The translations under genes were made by a program, and so were the position numbers. Positions 9,815 to 17,784 of a stretch of 64,000 nt of DNA are shown one piece after another. The stretch is from positions 31,337 to 95,336 of the forward strand of contig JAVBTA010000012.1 in assembly GCA_031556375.1 (NCBI GenBank), written 5' to 3'. The notes under the pieces were generated by a model. It searched no databases, had not been told where the DNA came from, and saw only the letters and a program-made list of their open reading frames with translations. Position 1 is the stretch's first letter. Each line of letters opens with the position of its first letter. Source of the stretch: BNXB01 sp031556375. Lineage in GTDB: Bacteria; Bacteroidota; Bacteroidia; Bacteroidales; Azobacteroidaceae.

Positions 9815-9893
9815 ATCTTTGTCCCTCCGCCGGTATGACCCGGTTCAGGTTCAAAGGGTATAATCTCAGCCCAAAATGGGCACCCCTAAAGAT
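9815..9893 (-). ncRNA. TPP (thiamine pyrophosphate) riboswitch
   Basis: Read on the minus strand, the segment shows the THI-element signature in order: GGGGTGCCC (complement of 9878-9886), CTGAGA (9864-9869), ACCTGA (9845-9850) and GGAGGGA (9822-9828). A closing P1 helix pairs 9888-9893 (ATCTTT) with 9815-9820 (AAAGAT). It lies about 140 bases upstream of the receptor start, in its leader. The expression platform is not clear: a weak TTTTTG/CAAAAA stem near the start codon is one candidate. Confidence 0.95.
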
Positions 9894-9901
9894 ATCGGGC
9901 G

Positions 9902-9933
9902 CAAAGGTAATAAAAAAGGTGAAATTACTCCAA
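9902..9933 (-). promoter_or_regulatory. Promoter of the riboswitch-receptor transcript
   Basis: On the minus strand, -7 element TACCTTTG (complement of 9902-9909) is preceded by TTG (9931-9933) at 21-nt spacing, matching the Bacteroidota pattern. It overlaps the last codons of ribF and would start transcription a few bases before riboswitch helix P1. Confidence 0.7.
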
Positions 9934-10854
9934 TATTTCCCGGATTTTAACTTCGTCTCGTACTAATTGCGAGATTAATTCTTCAATAGTATCAAATTTT
10001 ATATCATTCCGGATATATTCTACAAGCTCTATCTTAAGGTCTTTCCCGTAAATATCCTCAACAAAATCCAAAATATGTGTCTCTATCCGCTGCTCACCTC
10101 CGGAAACAACAGTCGGACGGTCTCCGATATAGGTCATTCCATTATAGATACTTCCATCGATATGGACTCGTGTGGCATAAATTCCGATAGCCGGAATAAC
10201 TTTGTATGGCTCAGTTATCTGCAGGTTTGCCGTAGGAAATCCCATTTTTCGCCCCATTTGATTTCCCGTAATCACTTGTCCTTCAATGGTGTAATTATAA
10301 GATAATAGTGATGAGGCTTTTTCTACATTTCCTTCGGAAAGAAGATGCCTGATAGTGGTTGAACTAATGTGTAAACCAGTCTCTTCCAGCTGCTTAGCTT
10401 GCAGAACCTGCATTCCGCATGAGTTTCCGTATAATTTATAGTCATTAAAGTCATTTACACGACCTTTCCCAAAACGGTGATCATATCCGATAATCAAATC
10501 TTTAACATGCAACTCTTTACTCAGTTTCTCACGGATAAATTCTTCAGCTGTTAACTCCGATAGTTCTTTTGTAAAGTTAAGAACAAAACAGAAATCTACT
10601 CCGGTAGTTGAGAGTTGAAACAATTTTTCTTCAAAATTATTCAACAACTGCGGCTGATAATCCGATTGTAATATTTTACGCGGATGCACGGGAAATGTGA
10701 TCACAGCAGAAGGAAGACCAGCTTCAGAAGCAATCGCTTTAAGTTGTTCTATCAAAAAACGATGACCCCGGTGAACTCCATCGAAAAATCCGATAGTAGC
10801 GGCAAATTCTTCATTCGGAAGAATTGAATTTTTATCCAGATAAATTATATTCAT
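9925..10854 (-). CDS. ribF: Bifunctional riboflavin kinase / FAD synthetase
   Basis: A 309-residue cytosolic enzyme that phosphorylates riboflavin to FMN and adenylylates FMN to FAD. The N-terminal adenylyltransferase half has the nucleotide-binding motif GFFDGVHRGH (residues 22-31) and the later STTIRHLLSEG segment. The C-terminal riboflavin-kinase half has GRKMGFPTANL and YNGMTYIGDRPTV. The length is standard for RibF. A -7 element TAACTTTG (complement of 10882-10889) lies 27 bases upstream, so it has its own promoter right after the hicB stop codon. The promoter for the downstream riboswitch lies inside its 3' end. Confidence 0.95.
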   Translation of the reverse strand: MNIIYLDKNSILPNEEFAATIGFFDGVHRGHRFLIEQLKAIASEAGLPSAVITFPVHPRKILQSDYQPQLLNNFEEKLFQLSTTGVDFCFVLNFTKELSELTAEEFIREKLSKELHVKDLIIGYDHRFGKGRVNDFNDYKLYGNSCGMQVLQAKQLEETGLHISSTTIRHLLSEGNVEKASSLLSYNYTIEGQVITGNQMGRKMGFPTANLQITEPYKVIPAIGIYATRVHIDGSIYNGMTYIGDRPTVVSGGEQRIETHILDFVEDIYGKDLKIELVEYIRNDIKFDTIEELISQLVRDEVKIREILE

Positions 10855-10881
10855 ATACTAAATACTGAACCAATAGGGAAA

Positions 10882-10889
10882 CAAAGTTA
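10882..10889 (-). promoter_or_regulatory. -7 element of ribF
   Basis: TAACTTTG on the minus strand, 27 bases before the ribF ATG. No good -33 match was seen at the usual spacing, so support comes from the -7 box only. Confidence 0.5.
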
Positions 10890-10895
10890 AGGAAT

Positions 10896-11243
10896 TTAAT
10901 AATTAATTCCTCCAAGTTGAGTCTCAATAGCCTTTTTAACAAACGAATTTAAAGTAATACCCATAGATTTAGCTGTAATTACTGCTTTATAATGCAAGTC
11001 TGAGTTTAATCTCACATTAAATATCCCAGTATACGATTTTTGAGCATTTTTTACCCCATTTCTAAAGCAAAAATCCAAATAACTTTCAACCGCACCTTTA
11101 AATGCGTCTTTTAATTCAGAAACACTTTGTCCTTCAAAAGATACAACAGAATTAATTCCCTCTATGTGCCCAATGAAAGCCTCATCTTCATCACTGTATT
11201 TAACAGTCGCGATAAAGCCTTTATATTTCAATGCATTATCCAT
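10896..11243 (-). CDS. hicB: HicB-family antitoxin
   Basis: A 115-residue protein with the two-part HicB layout. The N-terminal partial RNase-H-like fold (Tyr-Lys-Gly-Phe start, DEAFIGHIEGI, then an ELKDAFKGAVESYLDFC helix) should bind and block HicA. The C-terminal part (about 70-115, FNVRLNSDLHYKAVITAKS and TLNSFVKKAIE) looks like a ribbon-helix-helix DNA-binding domain. It starts 6 bases after the upstream hicA stop codon, so the order is toxin first. The DNA-binding half fits repression of its own promoter through the inverted repeat at 11552-11572. Confidence 0.88.
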   Translation of the reverse strand: MDNALKYKGFIATVKYSDEDEAFIGHIEGINSVVSFEGQSVSELKDAFKGAVESYLDFCFRNGVKNAQKSYTGIFNVRLNSDLHYKAVITAKSMGITLNSFVKKAIETQLGGINY

Positions 11244-11249
11244 AATCTA

Positions 11250-11528
11250 TCAATCATTTATTTCTTCTATATCAACAACTCCAATTCTCATTAAAAATTC
11301 TAAAACGTCTTTCATCTGATAAGGTTTAAGTACATTTTTAGGATGAGGCCTATGCAAGTCTAAAGAAACTGTCAATATCTTATTCTCAAAAACGACTCGT
11401 GATCCTGATGTTTTCCCTTTATTACATTGAACATATCCATATTTTCTTAGTAATTTACTCAATTCATCCCAAGTAAAGTCTTTGGGAAGTTTTAAAAAAC
11501 GTTGCAACAATTTTTCGTGAGAACTCAT
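11250..11528 (-). CDS. hicA: HicA-family mRNA interferase toxin
   Basis: A 92-residue protein of the HicA dsRBD-like fold. The visible features are a Trp-containing N-terminal helix (FTWDELSKLLRKYGY), a GSR turn, a beta-strand leading to the catalytic-type His in LDLHRPHP, and the terminal helix (PYQMKDVLEFLMRIGV) that matches the usual HicA C-terminus. HicA toxins cleave mRNA and are neutralised by HicB. This one is longer than minimal HicA proteins (about 60 residues) because of an N-terminal extension. Both genes look intact. Confidence 0.85.
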   Translation of the reverse strand: MSSHEKLLQRFLKLPKDFTWDELSKLLRKYGYVQCNKGKTSGSRVVFENKILTVSLDLHRPHPKNVLKPYQMKDVLEFLMRIGVVDIEEIND

Positions 11529-11547
11529 AATTAAAGTGGTTATTTTG

Positions 11548-11578
11548 CAAATGTAACTATATTTCAGTTACAAACAAA
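11548..11578 (-). promoter_or_regulatory. hicAB promoter with embedded operator
   Basis: On the minus strand, TTTG (complement of 11575-11578) and -7 TACATTTG (11548-11555) are separated by 19 nt. A perfect inverted repeat, TGTAACT at 11552-11558 and AGTTACA at 11566-11572 with a 7-nt spacer, lies between and over these boxes, as expected for an operator of the HicB ribbon-helix-helix domain. Confidence 0.75.
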
Positions 11579-11620
11579 AAAAATGAAAACAAAACTTCAA
11601 TTTGATGATGAAAAAATCAG

Positions 11621-11628
11621 TACTTTTG
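11621..11628 (+). promoter_or_regulatory. -7 element of aroA
   Basis: TACTTTTG, 24 bases before the chosen aroA start. A TTTG at 11601-11604 is at short spacing (16 nt), so the -33 assignment is weak. The element also argues against the in-frame ATGs at 11602-11610, which would lie upstream of the transcription start. Confidence 0.5.
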
Positions 11629-11652
11629 TATTTCAAATTCAATATCGCTAAA

Positions 11653-12885
11653 ATGAAGTATTTAGTTGAATTTTCGAAATATTCAGGAAAAAATATATCA
11701 TTACCGGCTTCCAAAAGTATCAGCAACAGAGCATTGATTTTAAATGCCCTGAGTGGCAATAAGTATCCTGTCAATAATCTTTCGGATTGTGACGATACAA
11801 AAGTGATGCTGGCGGCATTTTTAAGCGAGGATAGATCTATCGATGTCGGAGCCGCAGGAACAGCCATGCGTTTTTTGACAGCCTATCTGGCGCAAAAAGA
11901 AGGTTATTGTCTGCTTACAGGTTCGAAAAGAATGAAAAACAGGCCAATAGGCTCTTTAGTTAATGCTTTGAGGGAATTAGGCGCTGATATAAAATATTTT
12001 GACAAAGAAGGCTTTCCTCCGCTGAAAATCACAGGAAGAAAACTCAGGGGAGGAAAAATCAGTCTAGATGGCAGTGTTAGTTCCCAATATATTTCCGCAT
12101 TGATGATGATAGCCCCGAACATGTCGGAGGGATTGACAATAACGCTAACGGGAGATGTAATTTCCAAACCCTACATCCAAATGACATCACAAATGATGAA
12201 CGATTTTGGAGTGAATGTTGAATGGAATGGAAAAACCATTGAGATCAAACCTCAAGTATACAACCCGTGCGCGCAAACGGCAGAAAGTGACTGGTCTGCA
12301 GCATCTTACTGGTATGAGATACTTTCTTTTTGTGACAAAAACTCAACAATAGAACTAACCGGATTATTCAAAAAAAGTCTCCAGGGAGATGCCAAGGTTG
12401 CTCAATTGTTTGAAAAATTAGGAGTATTTACCGAATACAATGACAATGGTGTACGAATAATAAACAGAGGAATTGACAATCCCGGGTATGAATTCATTTA
12501 TGATTTCGTTAATGAACCGGATCTGGCACAAACATTTGTTGTGACCTGCGCAGTGAAAAATATTCCCTTCCGGTTTACAGGTCTTCAGAGTCTACGGATC
12601 AAAGAAACCGACCGTATGTCGGCCTTACAAAAGGAAATGAAAAAGCTGGGTTATATCATATCTGACCATAATGACTGTGCATTAGTCTGGTCGGGAGAGC
12701 GATGCGAACCTGAATCCGATCCGGTAATCGATACTTATGAAGACCATCGCATGGCCATGTCGTTCGCTCCTGTAGCAGTTATTTTGGAAAAAATAAACAT
12801 CAATGACCCTTCTGTTGTTTCTAAATCATACCCCGGTTTTTGGGATGATCTGAAATCCGCGGGATTTATTATACAAAACTTATGA
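11653..12885 (+). CDS. aroA: 3-phosphoshikimate 1-carboxyvinyltransferase (EPSP synthase)
   Basis: Sixth step of the shikimate pathway: joins phosphoenolpyruvate to shikimate 3-phosphate. Family signatures visible are LPASKSISNRALIL near the N-terminus, GAAGTAMRFLTAYLA, and near the C-terminus RIKETDRMSALQKEMKKLG and the EDHRMAMSFAPVA motif. The product is 410 residues from ATG 11653. Earlier in-frame ATGs sit upstream of or in the promoter and would add residues before the conserved start. The stop overlaps the next gene by 4 bases (ATGA), so aroA leads a plus-strand run that may continue to porX. Confidence 0.94.
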   Translation: MKYLVEFSKYSGKNISLPASKSISNRALILNALSGNKYPVNNLSDCDDTKVMLAAFLSEDRSIDVGAAGTAMRFLTAYLAQKEGYCLLTGSKRMKNRPIGSLVNALRELGADIKYFDKEGFPPLKITGRKLRGGKISLDGSVSSQYISALMMIAPNMSEGLTITLTGDVISKPYIQMTSQMMNDFGVNVEWNGKTIEIKPQVYNPCAQTAESDWSAASYWYEILSFCDKNSTIELTGLFKKSLQGDAKVAQLFEKLGVFTEYNDNGVRIINRGIDNPGYEFIYDFVNEPDLAQTFVVTCAVKNIPFRFTGLQSLRIKETDRMSALQKEMKKLGYIISDHNDCALVWSGERCEPESDPVIDTYEDHRMAMSFAPVAVILEKININDPSVVSKSYPGFWDDLKSAGFIIQNL

Positions 12886-13178
12886 GCAATAATTGCAACA
12901 ATACTGAATTTTGCTGTGGCGCCCATGATGTCTGTGAAAAAGGCCTCACAAAAAAAACATGTGAACCTGAAATAGAGTACTATGACGACGACGAACTGGA
13001 TGTTTTCAAAGGAAGAACACCGGATAATTACTCTCAGGATGAAGTAGAGCTGTTTAAAGAAGTGCTCGAAACCATGTTTACAAGCGATATTCCCGGATGG
13101 TTAAAAAGTCTGGAGTTGAGAGGAATCTCACTTCCGGAATCATTATCGAATTATCTTCAAATAAATACTCCGTCATAA
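12882..13178 (+). CDS. Small acidic protein with a phospholipase-A2-like CCxxHDxC motif
   Basis: A 98-residue protein translationally coupled to aroA (4-base overlap). Residues 11-18 read CCGAHDVC, which matches the CCxxHDxC active-site signature of secreted phospholipase A2, and related Bacteroidales proteins are, as I recall, often labelled phospholipase for this reason. There is no signal peptide, and the rest (an acidic YYDDDELDVFKGR stretch, then two predicted helices with DEVELFKEVLETMF and DIPGWLKSLELRGI) does not look like a PLA2 fold. Cys/His metal binding is an alternative, and the next gene is a metal transporter permease. Function unknown. Confidence 0.7.
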   Translation: MSNNCNNTEFCCGAHDVCEKGLTKKTCEPEIEYYDDDELDVFKGRTPDNYSQDEVELFKEVLETMFTSDIPGWLKSLELRGISLPESLSNYLQINTPS

Positions 13179-13199
13179 CTCTCAATTCTCAATTTAAAC

Positions 13200-14018
13200 G
13201 TGGATCTACTACACTATACCTTTTTTCAACATGCCCTTTGGGGTAGTTTGTTTATCAGCATCGCTTGCGGGATTGTTGGTACCTATATCGTTGTCCGCCG
13301 ACTGGTTTTCATTAGTGGAGGAATCACCCACGCGTCTTTCGGTGGCCTGGGACTAGGCTTTTATCTTGGGATTAACCCCATTATTTCGGCAATGGTCTTT
13401 TCTGTAGCTTCTGCTTTTGGAGTGGAATGGCTTTCGAAAAGGCAGGGAGTTCGAGAAGATTCGGCGATTGCCGCTTTCTGGTCACTCGGAATGGCTCTCG
13501 GAGTTATATGCATCTATCTTACACCTGGTTATACACCGAATATTTCAGGCTATCTATTCGGAAATATTCTTACTATAACGAGCTCTGACCTCTGGATGAT
13601 TGGAATTGTTGCGGTAATAATGTTGCTAGCCTTCACTTTCTTCATGAAAACTATTCTATACAGCGCTTTTGACCGTGAATTCGCCCAAGTCAAGAAATTA
13701 CCGGTAGCATTTATTGAACATCTGATGATGTTGGCTATAGCAGTCACAATTGTGTCTTCAATTCGTTTGGTTGGAATCATGCTGTTATTGTCTATGTTAA
13801 CCCTTCCCCAGATGACCGCAAATTTATTCTTTTCAAGATTTAAAAAACTTCTGATTTATTCCGTAATAATCGGCATCTTCAGCTGTTTTTCGGGACTACT
13901 ATTTTCTTATTATCTGAACATTCCTTCCGGAGCAACCATCATTTTTGTACAGGTAATTTTGTTTTTGCTTTGTAAGTCAGCTATTTTTCTGCATCAAAGG
14001 ACAATAAAACAAAGATAA
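13200..14018 (+). CDS. Metal ABC transporter permease (ZnuB/MntB family)
   Basis: A 272-residue inner-membrane protein with about eight hydrophobic segments and family landmarks: ALWGSLFISIACGIVGTYIV at the start, the FISGGITHASFGGLGLG signature, and SIRLVGIMLLLSMLTLPQ near the C-terminus. Such permeases import Zn, Mn or Fe with an ATPase and a binding protein, neither of which is encoded nearby. The start is a GTG at 13200; no in-frame ATG gives a complete first segment. It follows the small Cys/His-motif gene by 21 bases. The metal cannot be told from sequence alone. Confidence 0.85.
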   Translation: MDLLHYTFFQHALWGSLFISIACGIVGTYIVVRRLVFISGGITHASFGGLGLGFYLGINPIISAMVFSVASAFGVEWLSKRQGVREDSAIAAFWSLGMALGVICIYLTPGYTPNISGYLFGNILTITSSDLWMIGIVAVIMLLAFTFFMKTILYSAFDREFAQVKKLPVAFIEHLMMLAIAVTIVSSIRLVGIMLLLSMLTLPQMTANLFFSRFKKLLIYSVIIGIFSCFSGLLFSYYLNIPSGATIIFVQVILFLLCKSAIFLHQRTIKQR

Positions 14019-14057
14019 TATTGTTTAAACTACGCGGAATATTATCCTGAAAATTTA

Positions 14058-17000
14058 ATGTTGAAAAATCGTATTATTGTTCCTATACTGTTACTGGTAA
14101 TATTGATCGTATCTTGTACTTCAAGTAAGAATACGGCCAATACGCGGTGGTATCATTCTTTTAACACACGCTACAATGTATATTTTAATGGAAATGAGGC
14201 TTTTAAAGAAGCCCTGAAAGCTCAATTGGATGGATATACGGAAAATTATTCCGAAATGATTTATATGTATCCGATCAGTGCCAACACCCAGGAAGAAAAG
14301 AAAGAAGCAGGAGGCCCTTTTGACCGGGCAATTGAAAAATCAGTAAAAGCAATTAAAACCCATTCGATTACCACCAAACCTGAAAAACAGAGTGGAAAAA
14401 GGAATGACCCTAAATATCAGGAATTTATGAGTAGGGAAGAATATAACCCCTTCTTATATAACGCCTGGATGTTAATGGCAAAATCGCAATTTTACAATGG
14501 AGATATCCTTCAATCGGCAAGCTCATTCTCTTATATTTCAAGGCATTACGCCTCTCAAAGAGACATTGCTATTGCGGCAAAACTATGGCAGGCAAGATGT
14601 TATGGAGAAATGGAATGGTTTTACGAGGCTGAAGATATTTTGCATAAAGCCAACAATGAAACTTTATCACAAGATAATAAAAATTTGTATGCCGCTGTAA
14701 ATGCTGATGTTCTTATAAAACAAAAAAAATATGCGGAAGCGGCTCCCTACCTGCAAATCGCGATTAAACACGAACCTAATAGCCACCAACGATCCAGGAT
14801 GCGATACCTGCTAGGACAATTGTATCAGGCTTCCGACCAGAAAGCTCTGGCATATAAAGCATATGGAGAGGTGGGAAAATCAAGTCCGCCTTATATCCTG
14901 CAGTTTAGCGCCCAGATACGTCAGACAGAGGTTTATCCAGGAGGTGATAATAAGAAAATTATCAAAATTCTGAAAAAAATGTCGAAGAGTTCCAAGAATA
15001 AAGATTACCTCGACCAGGTTTATTATGCTCTTGGAAATGTATACCTGAGTATCCCCGATACTGTTAAAGCTGTGGAAAATTACGAACTTGGCGTTAAGGA
15101 AAGTGTTGGAGGTGGTTTAGAAAAAGCTCTTTGCCAGATTAAACTTGGAGATATCTACTTTGAACAAAGAAAATATGTACTGGCTCAACCCAACTATTCC
15201 GAAGCCTTGTCGCAACTGAAAAAAGAAGATAAGAATTATGATCGGGTATCCCGTCGTTCAGAGGCTTTAGATGAGTTAATCGTACACTATGAAGCCGTCG
15301 TATTGCAGGATAGTCTGCAGGAATTAGCAAAGTTACCTGAATCTGAACGTCTGGCTGTTGTAAATAAAATGATCGACGAACTCAAGAAAAAAGAAGCTGA
15401 GGAAAAAAAAGAAGCAGAAAGAGCCGAGTTCATTGCCGAACAAGAGGCTAAAAAAGTGGAACAAAGAGCTACATCTGCTGCGGGACAACCCCAAATAGGG
15501 CTAATGCCAAATCCATCACAGCCGGGACAAGGAGAAACATTCTATTTCTATAGTCAACAAGCAGTTACGGTAGGAAAAACAGCATTCCAGCAGAAGTGGG
15601 GAAAACGTATGCTGGAAGACGACTGGAGACGTCGTAACAAGGCGAATCCAATGAGTAGCCAATTCGATGAAATGGCTCAACAACCGAAAGACTCTACTGC
15701 TTTAAAAACAGATTCGCTTGCCGTAGCTGAGAACGATTCCATAACTCCACTGGTGACTGATCCGTATGATCCACAATATTATTTGCAAAATATACCTCTG
15801 ACAGAAAAGGATATTGAGGCTTCTAATCTGATTATTATCGATGGTCTTTACAATATGGGACTGATCTATAAAGATAAGTTAGAGGACTATGATCTTGCTA
15901 TTGAATCTTTTGATGAACTAAATACTCGTTTCCCTGAGAATGAAAATAAATTAATGGCATATTATAACCTTTATCTTATTTACCTGAGAATGGGCAATAT
16001 GCAAATGGCAGAATTATTTAAGGCGAAAATCAGATCCGAATTTCCGGAAAGTGATTTTGCTATTGCGATGTCCGATCCTGATTATGAGTACAATATGCGA
16101 ATGATGGATGTCATTCAGGATTCACTTTATCAGGAAACATACTCAGGGTATCTGAAGGGAAATGTACCTGTCATACGGAAAAATTTCGAAACAACGAATA
16201 AAAAATATCCACAATCGAAATTAATGCCGAAATTTATGTTCCTTGACGCATTAAGTTACGTGATGACACATGAACCGGATACGTTCAAAGTTCGCTTGAA
16301 AACCCTGATAGAGAAATTCCCGGATGCTGATGTATCGGTTCTGGCCGGAGAAATGATGGCTGGTTTCCAACGCGGGTTATCATTGGCAGGTGGAGATGGT
16401 AACCTGGTAAGAGGAGGATTATTCAACTTAAGTTTTGCCAGCGAATCAGATACTACAAAATTGGATTCCACAGTAGTATTCTCCGCAAAGAAAAACGATC
16501 CGTACATGATGATGCTGATGTATCCAAAAGGAACAATCAATGAAAATTTATTATTGTTTACTGTCGCGGAATACAACTTCAGTAATTTCAAAGTTGCAGA
16601 TTTCGATTTGTCTCTTGAAACTTTTGGCGCTGCAGGAGTGTTACAAATTAAGACATTTAAGAATCTGGATGATGTAATTCAATACTGGAGAATGATCTAC
16701 CAGGAAGGAGGATATGCCCGTAAAATTGAAAATTCGGCAGTGATAATTCCAATTTCGCTTTCAGACTTTGAATTATTGAAAAAAGGTAAAACGATCAAAG
16801 AATATACAACATTCTTCGAAACCCATTTTGGAAAAGAAAACGCTGTTCTTATCGAAAAATGGAAAGATAACGAAGAAGAGCTTGTAATTCCTGATTCTGT
16901 TAAAGTTGAAGACGAAGAATCAGTTGTTGAATCGGACGTAATGCAAAAATCAGAAAAAGGAGCTGGGAATAAGCCTGTTACAGACAGTATCACTCCTACA

Positions 17001-17783
17001 GGTAAAGATACAATCGCAGCCGGCATCACAAAAACTCCGGAAGGCCGGGTTCAGGGAAGCGCCAGAGAGATGTTGCTGGAATCTTTAGATGAGGAGGATG
17101 CTGAAAAGGTTAATAAAGTCGTAGGAAAAGCCTCCGAAACTTTAGACAATGTTCAGAGTACAATGGATAAAGTCTCGGCAGACCCGATACGCGGAGTACA
17201 GGAACTGTTCAAGAAAAAATCAAAATCCAATGCGATCGATGAATACGTGAAGCAACAGGAAAAAGAAGAAAAAGAACGGCAACAACAGCTAAAAAAGGAA
17301 CAGGAAGAACAAGCAGAAGCAGATAAAAAATTGGCCGAACAAAAAGACAAAGAGGAACGTGAACTGAAAAAACAGAAAGAGGCTGAAGATAAAGCTCTGC
17401 TAAAAAAGAAACAGGAAGAAGAAAAAGAACAGGAAAGACTGAAAAAAGAAGCTGAAAAACAGGAAAAAGCTGAAAAAGAACGTCTTGCAAAAGAAAAAGA
17501 TGCCGCCAGAAAGAAAAAACAAGATGATTACAAAGCCGAGCAAAAGCGTAAAGATGACGCTCGTAAGTTAAAAGAAAAACAGGATAAAGAAGAGCAAAGG
17601 CTGAAAGATAAAGCCCGTCAGGAAGCTCTGAAACAAAAGGAAGCCGAACGTAAAGCCGAGCAAAAACGTAAAGATGAAGAACGCAAAGCAAAACAAAAGG
17701 CGTATAAAGAACAGCAGGAGTTGAAAAAGAAACAACGAGAGGCTGAAAGAAAGCAAAAAGAAGCTGATAAAAAGAAAAATTAG
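14058..17783 (+). CDS. PorW/SprE-like TPR lipoprotein with long charged C-terminal helix
   Basis: A 1241-residue lipoprotein (lipobox Cys at residue 20, ILIVSC). The region after the Cys (TRWYHSFNTRYNVYFNG) and the TPR repeats (about 110-470, and again about 590-720) resemble the T9SS-associated lipoprotein family SprE/PorW. A middle region (about 740-960) contains further compact domains. The final stretch, about 1064-1241, is almost purely Lys, Glu, Gln, Arg, Asp and Ala and should form a long single or coiled helix. It is followed after one base by porX. In Flavobacterium and Porphyromonas SprE/PorW is needed for T9SS function. The family assignment rests on remembered similarity; the size and charged tail exceed the proteins I know. 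Confidence 0.68.
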   Translation: MLKNRIIVPILLLVILIVSCTSSKNTANTRWYHSFNTRYNVYFNGNEAFKEALKAQLDGYTENYSEMIYMYPISANTQEEKKEAGGPFDRAIEKSVKAIKTHSITTKPEKQSGKRNDPKYQEFMSREEYNPFLYNAWMLMAKSQFYNGDILQSASSFSYISRHYASQRDIAIAAKLWQARCYGEMEWFYEAEDILHKANNETLSQDNKNLYAAVNADVLIKQKKYAEAAPYLQIAIKHEPNSHQRSRMRYLLGQLYQASDQKALAYKAYGEVGKSSPPYILQFSAQIRQTEVYPGGDNKKIIKILKKMSKSSKNKDYLDQVYYALGNVYLSIPDTVKAVENYELGVKESVGGGLEKALCQIKLGDIYFEQRKYVLAQPNYSEALSQLKKEDKNYDRVSRRSEALDELIVHYEAVVLQDSLQELAKLPESERLAVVNKMIDELKKKEAEEKKEAERAEFIAEQEAKKVEQRATSAAGQPQIGLMPNPSQPGQGETFYFYSQQAVTVGKTAFQQKWGKRMLEDDWRRRNKANPMSSQFDEMAQQPKDSTALKTDSLAVAENDSITPLVTDPYDPQYYLQNIPLTEKDIEASNLIIIDGLYNMGLIYKDKLEDYDLAIESFDELNTRFPENENKLMAYYNLYLIYLRMGNMQMAELFKAKIRSEFPESDFAIAMSDPDYEYNMRMMDVIQDSLYQETYSGYLKGNVPVIRKNFETTNKKYPQSKLMPKFMFLDALSYVMTHEPDTFKVRLKTLIEKFPDADVSVLAGEMMAGFQRGLSLAGGDGNLVRGGLFNLSFASESDTTKLDSTVVFSAKKNDPYMMMLMYPKGTINENLLLFTVAEYNFSNFKVADFDLSLETFGAAGVLQIKTFKNLDDVIQYWRMIYQEGGYARKIENSAVIIPISLSDFELLKKGKTIKEYTTFFETHFGKENAVLIEKWKDNEEELVIPDSVKVEDEESVVESDVMQKSEKGAGNKPVTDSITPTGKDTIAAGITKTPEGRVQGSAREMLLESLDEEDAEKVNKVVGKASETLDNVQSTMDKVSADPIRGVQELFKKKSKSNAIDEYVKQQEKEEKERQQQLKKEQEEQAEADKKLAEQKDKEERELKKQKEAEDKALLKKKQEEEKEQERLKKEAEKQEKAEKERLAKEKDAARKKKQDDYKAEQKRKDDARKLKEKQDKEEQRLKDKARQEALKQKEAERKAEQKRKDEERKAKQKAYKEQQELKKKQREAERKQKEADKKKN

Positions 17784-17784
17784 C

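Noticed and set aside
17209..17691. Long antisense reading opposite the charged tail of the PorW-like gene (160 codons, rich in Leu, Phe, Val)
   Set aside because: It is the mirror of a Lys/Glu-codon tract, which rarely contains stops on the other strand. No start signal or known domain.
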